6,564 nt of DNA, taken from assembly GCA_013329455.1 (NCBI GenBank), contig DUKF01000009.1, positions 408 to 6,971 on the forward strand, in the 5' to 3' direction. The position numbers and the translations under genes are program-made. This DNA comes from Methanotrichaceae archaeon. Its GTDB lineage: Archaea > Halobacteriota > Methanosarcinia > Methanotrichales > Methanotrichaceae. Positions 1 to 5,082 of the stretch are shown here, piece after piece. Within the stretch, counting starts at the first letter, position 1. Each line of letters starts with the position of its first letter. The notes below the pieces were generated by a model. That model ran no database searches. It was not told the DNA's origin and saw nothing but the letters and a program-made list of their open reading frames with translations.

Positions 1-1440
1 ACCACGGCCGTCGCCATCCTCTCAGGCCTTCTCACCCCGAACCTGGGAAGGGAAGCCTCCTGGGACGAGGTGACCGAGAGCTATTCCGGGTCTGCGCTCG
101 GAGACTACCTGAAAAAGGTGGGAGAAAAGGGCGTAAAGACCGCCTACAAGCCCCAGTACGTCGACCGGATACCGAAGAGCTACTCGGGGACCGTTAGCGG
201 TCTTCTGGAGAAGACCGATGAGCGCGGGGTACTTTCGAACCTCGCAAAGAGGCTGAACCTTTTGCCCCTGATGGATCGTGAGATCGCAAGCCTCAGCGGT
301 GGGGAGCTTCAGAGGGTGGCGATAGTCGCCTGTGCCGCAAGAGACGCCGACGTCTACTTCTTCGACGAGATCAGCCCTTACCTGGACATCTACCAGAGGA
401 TCAATGCGGCCCAGGCGATCAGGGAGCTTGCCGAGACGAAGTCGGTGATGGTGGTAGAGCACGATCTCGCCCTTTTGGACCTGTTGGCCGAGAACGTTCA
501 CCTCGTCTACGGAACTCCGGGAGCCTACGGCGTCATAACCAGGCCAAAGGGGGTCAGGGTCGGGATCAACCAGTACATAAAAGGCTACTTCTCCGAGGAG
601 AACATCAGAGTCAGGTCAGAGTCGATAGTCTTCGAGGTCCACGCGCCCAGGGCCGAAAAGGACGTCCCCCTCCTGGTGGAGTACGAGACCTTCACGAAAA
701 AGTACTCCCAGTTCATCTTGGAGGCAGAACGGGGCAAGATCCGGAAAGGCGAGGTCGTCGGGATCCTGGGGCCGAACGGGATCGGTAAGAGCACATACAT
801 CAAGATGCTGGCGGGTGTCGAGGAGCCGACTACCGGCAACGTCGACCTAAAGCTCAAAGTCTCCTACAAGCCCCAATACCTTAAGGCCGAGACCGACCTA
901 TCGGTCCGAGTTTTCCTTAGAAAGATCGCACAGGAGTTTGACTCCAGCTACTACCAGTCGGAGTTCATAAAGCCGATGGGCCTTGAGAAGCTGATGGACC
1001 AGACGATGGACGAGCTTTCGGGTGGCGAGCTTCAGAGGGTTGCGATCGTAGGCTGTTTAAGCCGTGATGCCGACCTCTACCTTCTGGACGAGCCATCGGC
1101 ACACCTGGACGTCGAGCAGAGGATGATGGCTGCAAAGGTGATGCGAAGGTTCGCCGAGAGCACCGAGCGGTCGGTCCTGGTGGTGGACCACGACATATAC
1201 CTGATCGACCTTCTCTCGGAGAAGTTGATGGTCTTCGAGGGGGAGCAGGGGAAAAGAGGCGTCGCCCATCCGCCCGTCAAGATGAGAGAGGGGATGAACC
1301 GCTTCCTCGCGAGCATCGGGATCACCTTCAGAAGGGACGAGGATACCCGTCGGCCGAGGGTCAACAAGCCGGGGTCGAGGCTCGACCGGTCCCAGAGGGA
1401 GTCGGGCGAGTACTACTATTACGCCGACGATGCTGCCTGA
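1..1440 (+). CDS. abce1: ABCE1 (Rli1) ribosome-recycling ATPase, 5'-truncated
   Basis: Archaeal ABCE1 splits post-termination ribosomes into subunits, working in the cytoplasm with aRF1/Pelota. The frame is open from base 1, and the first codons read TTAVAILSG, the residues just after the GK of the first Walker A. The N-terminal iron-sulfur domain and that Walker A (about 110 residues) therefore lie outside the window; the GTG at 70 is internal. Visible in NBD1: signature LSGGELQ (292-312), Walker B ending FFDE (358-369), and switch His in VVEHD (His codon 460-462). Visible in NBD2: Walker A GPNGIGKST (769-795), LSGGELQ (1015-1035), LLDE (1081-1092), and VVDHD (His codon 1189-1191). Both NBDs keep complete catalytic motifs downstream of the cut. 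The hinge-rich tail with NKPGSRLDR and GEYYYY is typical of the family. The 479 residues seen match the expected length minus the missing N-terminus. Codon use is GC-rich, as in a resident core gene. Confidence 0.96.
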   Translation, partial: TTAVAILSGLLTPNLGREASWDEVTESYSGSALGDYLKKVGEKGVKTAYKPQYVDRIPKSYSGTVSGLLEKTDERGVLSNLAKRLNLLPLMDREIASLSGGELQRVAIVACAARDADVYFFDEISPYLDIYQRINAAQAIRELAETKSVMVVEHDLALLDLLAENVHLVYGTPGAYGVITRPKGVRVGINQYIKGYFSEENIRVRSESIVFEVHAPRAEKDVPLLVEYETFTKKYSQFILEAERGKIRKGEVVGILGPNGIGKSTYIKMLAGVEEPTTGNVDLKLKVSYKPQYLKAETDLSVRVFLRKIAQEFDSSYYQSEFIKPMGLEKLMDQTMDELSGGELQRVAIVGCLSRDADLYLLDEPSAHLDVEQRMMAAKVMRRFAESTERSVLVVDHDIYLIDLLSEKLMVFEGEQGKRGVAHPPVKMREGMNRFLASIGITFRRDEDTRRPRVNKPGSRLDRSQRESGEYYYYADDAA

Positions 1441-1465
1441 TGCCAAATAGACGGGGCCGAGGCCG

Positions 1466-1508
1466 GAGGCCGGATCTTCCGGCTCCATATTTTCGATTTT
1501 TTGTTTTC
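1466..1508 (+). terminator. Hairpin plus T-tract terminator after abce1
   Basis: Starting 26 bases after the abce1 stop, GCCGGA (1469-1474) pairs with TCCGGC (1478-1483) around a three-base loop. A G-T pair and one more G-C beyond a mismatch extend the stem. T-runs follow immediately at 1490-1508. T-tracts alone terminate archaeal transcription; the stem strengthens the case. It would separate abce1 from the FKBP genes. Confidence 0.6.
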
Positions 1509-1521
1509 GATCGCCTCTTGA

Positions 1522-1620
1522 TTTCGGCATTATCCTGATTTCAGTCGTATCCTTTCATTCTCTTTTTCAGTCACCATCTTTCAGTCACCATCTTTCAGTC
1601 ACCGCTTTTCAGCTGCCTCC
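1522..1620. repeat. Degenerate 14-bp tandem repeat in the abce1-FKBP gap
   Basis: Two perfect head-to-tail copies of TTTCAGTCACCATC lie at 1565-1578 and 1579-1592. A third (1593-1606) differs at its end, and a fourth (1607-1620) keeps TTTCAG and a C/T-rich tail. Related 14-mers starting TTTC occur at 1522-1535 and 1539-1552. The strand is pyrimidine-rich and has no coding frame of note. It could be replication slippage or a set of protein-binding sites; the sequence does not decide. This is the main content of the 424-base non-coding stretch 1441-1864, along with the terminator before it and the promoter/SD region after it. Confidence 0.7.
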
Positions 1621-1694
1621 CGATCTCAGGTTCCGTTCCGGGCCCCCTTTCAACATCGGGACTTCCGACTGTCAGTTTGTCCTGATATTCGATC

Positions 1695-1719
1695 GCCGTT
1701 CACCGTTCGGCCGTTCACC
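1695..1719. repeat. Short direct repeat GCCGTTCACC
   Basis: Two exact copies of GCCGTTCACC (1695-1704 and 1710-1719) are separated by five bases, giving a 15-base period. They lie in the non-coding gap upstream of the first FKBP gene. The role is unknown; a dimeric regulator site or chance are both possible. Confidence 0.4.
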
Positions 1720-1818
1720 AACCGACTAATGAGATTCGCACCCAAAGGCAGAATGGGACCGAATTTTCTCCATTATGAAAATAGATCTTGCCCCAATTTT
1801 CAGGATAAACCGTCATCT

Positions 1819-1826
1819 ACATATCT
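1819..1826 (+). promoter_or_regulatory. Possible TATA element for the first FKBP gene
   Basis: ACATATCT stands in an AT-rich patch about 40 bases before the chosen ATG. An archaeal start site about 25 bases downstream would leave a short leader carrying the Shine-Dalgarno site at 1852. The match to a TATA box is weak, so this is a suggestion only. Confidence 0.25.
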
Positions 1827-1851
1827 TGCGGATTTCAAAGCCCCAAATACT

Positions 1852-1856
1852 AGGAG
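1852..1856 (+). promoter_or_regulatory. Shine-Dalgarno site fixing the first FKBP start
   Basis: AGGAG lies eight bases before the ATG at 1865, normal archaeal spacing. It decides against the in-frame ATG at 1775, which would add 30 residues unlike any FKBP sequence and has no such site in front of it. Confidence 0.8.
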
Positions 1857-1864
1857 ATTTCAAA

Positions 1865-2314
1865 ATGGAAAAGGCAAAAGTGGACGATACCGTCAAAGTC
1901 CATTACACCGGCAAATTCGAAGACGGAACTGTCTTTGACAGCTCAATGGGCAGAGATCCTCTGGAGTTCACCCTCGGAAAGAAGATGGTGATCACGGGGT
2001 TTGAAGCAGCGGCTATGGGGATGGGCCCCGGCGAGAAGAAGACCGTCAAGATCCCCGCTGAGGAGGCTTACGGTCCCCGCCATGAAGAGATGGTGATGGA
2101 GGTTCCTCGGGCCGGCATGCCGCCGGAGATCAAGCCAGAGGTGGGCCAGATCCTCCAGATAGGGCAGTCTCAAGATCAGATGCTCCAGGCCGTGGTGGCG
2201 GAGGTCACAGAAGAATCCGTGGTTCTCGACGCAAACCATCCCCTGGCCGGAAGGGATCTCGTCTTCGAAATCGAGCTGGTGGAGATCATCGAGCCCAGCT
2301 CCGAATCAGCTTGA
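1865..2314 (+). CDS. FKBP-type peptidyl-prolyl isomerase, SlyD-like (copy 1)
   Basis: Predicted cytoplasmic cis-trans prolyl isomerase and folding helper of the short archaeal FKBP type, 149 residues. The FKBP fold shows in order: VHYTGKFEDGTVFDSS (residues 12-27, with pocket Tyr14 and Asp25), LEFTLG (33-38), VITGFE (42-47), AYGP (68-71), an insert-in-flap segment (about 72-122), then DANHPLAG (122-129) and the closing strand LVFEIELVEI (132-141). The insert plus NHPLAG mark the SlyD/MtFKBP17 branch, where the insert binds unfolded chains. There is no signal peptide and no His/Cys-rich metal-binding tail as in bacterial SlyD. Residue 44 is Thr where the usual motif, and the neighbouring paralogue, have Pro (VIPGFE). 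The start is set by the SD at 1852. A second copy lies 172 bases downstream; the gap suggests each may have its own promoter. Confidence 0.93.
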   Translation: MEKAKVDDTVKVHYTGKFEDGTVFDSSMGRDPLEFTLGKKMVITGFEAAAMGMGPGEKKTVKIPAEEAYGPRHEEMVMEVPRAGMPPEIKPEVGQILQIGQSQDQMLQAVVAEVTEESVVLDANHPLAGRDLVFEIELVEIIEPSSESA

Positions 2315-2411
2315 AATCCGTTTCTAGAAGCGGGGAAACGGCGAAGACGGCGAAGATGGTGATGTCAAGCCGGGGGCGAGAAGGTCCGCGCCCACGGCCT
2401 TTGCACCTCTC

Positions 2412-2420
2412 ACTTATCAA
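2412..2420 (+). promoter_or_regulatory. Possible TATA element for the second FKBP gene
   Basis: ACTTATCAA begins an AT-rich patch in an otherwise GC-rich 172-base gap, about 70 bases before the ATG at 2487. It may serve a separate promoter for the second FKBP. The match is weak, and read-through from the first gene is equally possible because no clear terminator separates them. Confidence 0.2.
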
Positions 2421-2486
2421 TTTCAAGGTTCGTCAAATTTTCGCGATCACGGTCGTTGAAATCACGAAAGATATGGAGCGTCGTAC

Positions 2487-2921
2487 ATGAAGCAGGTAAA
2501 AGAGGGCGACACGGTGAGCCTCCACTACAAGGGCACCTTCGAGGACGGGACAGTCTTCGACTCCTCCGAGACCCACGGGGCCATGAAGTTCACCGTGGGC
2601 AAGGGGATGGTGATACCGGGGTTTGAGGAGGCGGCGATTGGAATGAAGCTTGGGGAGACGAAGACCGTCACCATCCCACCAGAGAAGGGCTACGGACCTC
2701 ACCAGGACGAGCTGATAATAACGATTGACAAAAAGGAGCTTCCCCCAGACTTGGACCCAGTAGTCGGCCAGAGGATCGAGTTCTCCAAGGACAAACAGAG
2801 GCTTCAGCTCCAGGTGGTCGAGGCGACCGACGAGACCGTCACCTTCGATGCGAACCATCCCCTGGCCGGGAAGGTTCTGATCTTCGAGCTCCTCCTCCTG
2901 GAGATCGAGCAAGAAGAGTGA
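2487..2921 (+). CDS. FKBP-type peptidyl-prolyl isomerase, SlyD-like (copy 2)
   Basis: Second predicted cytoplasmic prolyl isomerase/chaperone, 144 residues, paralogous to the gene just upstream (about 70 of 141 aligned residues identical by hand count). Motifs: LHYKGTFEDGTVFDSS (residues 12-27, Tyr14 and Asp25), MKFTVG (33-38), the canonical VIPGFE (42-47), GYGP (68-71), insert-in-flap region (about 72-121), DANHPLAG (121-128) and the final strand with LLLLEI (135-140). The tail is short and acidic (EQEE), with no metal-binding His/Cys cluster. The start is supported by GGAG at 2475-2478, eight bases before the ATG. The two copies differ most in the insert: PRAGMPPEIKP against DKKELPPDLDP, and beyond. 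Since the insert contacts clients in this family, they may serve different substrates. ywbE follows 73 bases later, possibly co-transcribed. Confidence 0.94.
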   Translation: MKQVKEGDTVSLHYKGTFEDGTVFDSSETHGAMKFTVGKGMVIPGFEEAAIGMKLGETKTVTIPPEKGYGPHQDELIITIDKKELPPDLDPVVGQRIEFSKDKQRLQLQVVEATDETVTFDANHPLAGKVLIFELLLLEIEQEE

Positions 2922-2983
2922 AAATGGGTCAAAACACGAGCGTGGGCACGGGCACGGGCTCGGGCTTCGGCCCTGACGATATT

Positions 2984-2988
2984 GGAGG
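2984..2988 (+). promoter_or_regulatory. Shine-Dalgarno site supporting a TTG start
   Basis: GGAGG lies six bases before the TTG at 2995. No in-frame ATG or GTG sits near the conserved N-terminus, so this strong site fixes the TTG as the start of the small YwbE-family gene. Confidence 0.8.
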
Positions 2989-2994
2989 CAGACT

Positions 2995-3189
2995 TTGGAC
3001 GGAAAGAATCGCAAGGACATAAAGCCGGGGCTGAAGGTCGAGATAGTCCTGAAGAAGGATCAGAGAACCGGGAAGAGGACGGAAGGTGTGGTTAAGGCGA
3101 TCCTGACCAACTCCTCTTTTCATCCTCACGGGATCAAGGTCCGGCTCGCCGACGGCCAGGTGGGCCGGGTGGCGAAGATCATCAGCTAG
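2995..3189 (+). CDS. ywbE: YwbE family small protein (function unknown)
   Basis: A 64-residue basic protein recognised as YwbE family (formerly DUF2196) from the conserved pattern: RKDIKPGLKV near the N-terminus, VLKKDQRTGK at residues 18-27, then ILTNSSFHPHGIKVRL (36-51) and DGQVGRV (53-59). The length is typical for the family, which occurs in bacteria such as Bacillus and in methanogens. Its biochemical role is not established, and none is proposed here. The start is TTG, justified by the GGAGG site and by conservation beginning right after it. It follows the second FKBP gene by 73 bases and is followed by a T-rich tract, so it may be the last gene of that transcript. The position beside FKBPs does not by itself imply a folding role. 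Confidence 0.9.
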   Translation: MDGKNRKDIKPGLKVEIVLKKDQRTGKRTEGVVKAILTNSSFHPHGIKVRLADGQVGRVAKIIS

Positions 3190-3197
3190 AAGGTGCA

Positions 3198-3207
3198 TTT
3201 TTCTTTT
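3198..3207 (+). terminator. T-rich terminator after ywbE
   Basis: TTTTTCTTTT begins nine bases after the ywbE stop, with no obvious stem before it. T-tracts like this are enough for intrinsic termination in many archaea. It marks the end of the housekeeping block before the McrB genes. Confidence 0.5.
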
Positions 3208-3238
3208 CGGAGATGGGCTGAAAGAATACAGGCCTACA

Positions 3239-3250
3239 GAATATATTTTT
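3239..3250 (+). promoter_or_regulatory. AT-rich promoter-like element upstream of mcrB
   Basis: GAATATATTTTT is the strongest TATA-like string in the 3190-3396 gap. If used, it would give a leader of roughly 130 bases before the ATG at 3397. It could equally be a second T-tract of the ywbE terminator. No gene is seen in the gap on the plus strand. Confidence 0.3.
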
Positions 3251-3367
3251 CATATGTGGCGTCCGCGACCTTTCACTGCAGCTCATCTATGCCGTCCCTT
3301 CGACGTTCTTCGAGGCCAAAAACCATGTGTGTCTAATAACAGGAACCTTATACAGCAAAACATTTTT

Positions 3368-3387
3368 CGTGTACTATAACTTACACG
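3368..3387. promoter_or_regulatory. Palindrome around a TATA-like core, just before mcrB
   Basis: CGTGTA (3368-3373) is perfectly inverted as TACACG (3382-3387) around CTATAACT. The TATA-like core is about 20 bases before the ATG at 3397, and no Shine-Dalgarno site lies between. This fits a promoter giving a leaderless or near-leaderless mRNA, with the flanking arms as a possible operator for a dimeric regulator. The arms are seen directly; the function is inferred. Confidence 0.4.
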
Positions 3388-3396
3388 CCTGTTGAC

Positions 3397-5070
3397 ATGC
3401 CGCTAGATAAGCAAAAGCTCGACGAACTCGTCGCCCTGATCAGTAGGCGCATCCCGAACTGGAATAGCTTCTCAGATCCCAGGTTTGTGAAAGATGAGGT
3501 CGATTACAAACAGGTTACAGTTACCAAAGCGCGGGATTTGTTGAGCGAGGGGGAACTCCAAAACTTGATAGCTGAAGGTAAGTCCGATGAATTTTTAGAT
3601 CGGCTTAAAACCATCGGCAAAGATAACAATCCGCTATGGGACATTATGCCTGCGACAGGTGATTTGAACATCATCCGTCAATCCGAACTCGACAAACCGA
3701 GCTTTTGCCGCGAGGTATTCGATCTCCTTTATGGACCTGGTCCATCTCACGAGCGTCTAGGGCGCTACACAGAATACGTCAAATCGAAGGGCCTCCCGAA
3801 CAGATGGACTTTTCCGACCTATTTTCTCTTCATGTGTCATCCCGATACAGAGATCTTCGTTAAACCTAGAGTGTTGAAGTGGTTCCTTCGGTTTTTGGGC
3901 GGCGAATTTGAGTACTCATCGGCCCCAACCGCAGAAAATTATTCGTCCATTAGAGGAACTTATCAGCAGCTCAAAGAAGATCTGAAGGATTACGGGCCAA
4001 AGGACATGGTGGATATTCAGAGCTTCGTTTGGTCATGTTGGGACATCAGTAAAAGTCCACCAGGTGGGGCTAAATCCGGTCCCGACTTTCCACCCGGCGT
4101 CCCCAACCTTATAGACCGAATCCAATCGATCCTCGAACGCAAAGGACAGGTGATCCTTTACGGACCGCCAGGGACCGGGAAGACGTACTGGGCGGAGAAG
4201 GCAGCCTATGAGCTTGCCGCCCAATCGAATTTCCAGAAGGAATTTGACCAACTCCCCGACCATCAGAGGTATTTCATAACCGGCGACGGCGATAGCTTCG
4301 GCGCGGTGAGGACGTGCTGCTTTCATCCTGCCTATGGCTACGAGGACTTCATCGAGGGGTATAGGCCCGAACAGGCTGACGGCCAGATGATATTCACCCT
4401 CCGAGATGGAGTCTTCAAGAGGCTGTGCAAAGACGCTCTGGACGCACCGGAGACGAGCTTCTACCTGATAATAGACGAGATCAACCGGGGAGACATCCCT
4501 AGAATCATCGGCGAGCTGATGACGATACTCGAAAAAGACAAGCGCGGAAAGTCCATAACCCTCCCCACCAGCGGTGAGCAGTTCAAGGTACCGAGTAACG
4601 TCCATATCATCGGGACGATGAACACCGCCGACAGGTCCATCGCTCTCCTGGACGCGGCCCTGAGGCGCCGCTTCGGCTTCATCGAACTCATGCCCGATCC
4701 GTCAGTTTTGGGCGATTCCACCGTTAAGGGCATCAACCTTGGTGGATGGCTTGATGCCCTAAACCGGAAGATCTGCGATCACGTCGTAAGGGATGCTCGA
4801 AACCTCCAGATAGGCCATTCATACCTTCTCAAGGACGACGGCACGCCCATAGCCGACTTTTCTGAGTTCGCAAGAGCTCTTCACGAGGAGATAATACCGC
4901 TTTTGGAGGAGTACTGCTACGAAGACTACACCACCCTTGAGAAGATTCTAGGGTCGGGCATCGTGGACGCGAATGATCAGAAGATCCGTCACGAGCTTTT
5001 CAAATTACCGGGCCATGAAGAACTCATCCAAGCGCTCGAGCTGACCTCGCTTGATGCATTTGAAGAATAG
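3397..5070 (+). CDS. mcrB: McrB-like AAA+ GTPase with distinct N-terminal domain
   Basis: A 557-residue predicted motor subunit of a McrBC-type (type IV restriction) system. In that family, McrB recognises the target, hydrolyses GTP as a ring, and works with the McrC nuclease. Residues 1-218 form an N-terminal region without recognised E. coli McrB DNA-binding features; it carries WTFPTYFLF (137-145) and FVKP (154-157), and I cannot name the fold. A Pro/Gly linker follows (219-236). The AAA+ domain has Walker A GPPGTGKT (256-263), Walker B LIIDEIN (357-363), the McrB-type MNTADRS (408-414), and the arginine-rich LRRRFGF (422-428). A lid-like C-terminus ends at 557. No SD precedes the ATG; a TATA-like palindrome suggests leaderless translation. 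The N-terminal part is less GC-rich (two sampled lines at 42-50%) than the AAA+ part (55-60%). A TPR-McrB gene starts 12 bases later. AAA+ identity is firm; a defence role is inferred. Confidence 0.87.
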   Translation: MPLDKQKLDELVALISRRIPNWNSFSDPRFVKDEVDYKQVTVTKARDLLSEGELQNLIAEGKSDEFLDRLKTIGKDNNPLWDIMPATGDLNIIRQSELDKPSFCREVFDLLYGPGPSHERLGRYTEYVKSKGLPNRWTFPTYFLFMCHPDTEIFVKPRVLKWFLRFLGGEFEYSSAPTAENYSSIRGTYQQLKEDLKDYGPKDMVDIQSFVWSCWDISKSPPGGAKSGPDFPPGVPNLIDRIQSILERKGQVILYGPPGTGKTYWAEKAAYELAAQSNFQKEFDQLPDHQRYFITGDGDSFGAVRTCCFHPAYGYEDFIEGYRPEQADGQMIFTLRDGVFKRLCKDALDAPETSFYLIIDEINRGDIPRIIGELMTILEKDKRGKSITLPTSGEQFKVPSNVHIIGTMNTADRSIALLDAALRRRFGFIELMPDPSVLGDSTVKGINLGGWLDALNRKICDHVVRDARNLQIGHSYLLKDDGTPIADFSEFARALHEEIIPLLEEYCYEDYTTLEKILGSGIVDANDQKIRHELFKLPGHEELIQALELTSLDAFEE

Positions 5071-5082
5071 GTGGCGAGATAT

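Noticed and set aside
70..72. GTG at 70 as the start of an ABC protein
   Set aside because: The frame is open to base 1, and the codons before 70 match the conserved ABCE1 residues after Walker A.
1775..1864. N-terminal extension of the first FKBP from the ATG at 1775
   Set aside because: The 30 extra residues do not resemble an FKBP N-terminus or a signal peptide, and a good SD at 1852 serves the ATG at 1865.
1729..1938. A 69-residue plus-strand frame overlapping the first FKBP start
   Set aside because: It overlaps the FKBP in another frame, has an arginine-rich out-of-frame look, and shows no recognisable domain.
2437..2470. ATCACG repeated near 2445 and 2461 with TTTCG/CGAAA ends as an operator
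   Set aside because: The symmetry is imperfect and short; it is no better than chance in this AT-richer patch.
2924..3022. A 32-codon frame starting ATG at 2924, giving a Gly/Thr-rich peptide
   Set aside because: It arises from the hexamer run, overlaps the start of ywbE in another frame, and has no clear SD of its own.
4033..4605. A 190-residue minus-strand frame under the mcrB AAA+ domain
   Set aside because: It lies opposite conserved Walker motifs and is explained by GC-rich codon bias; the translated sequence has no domain signature.
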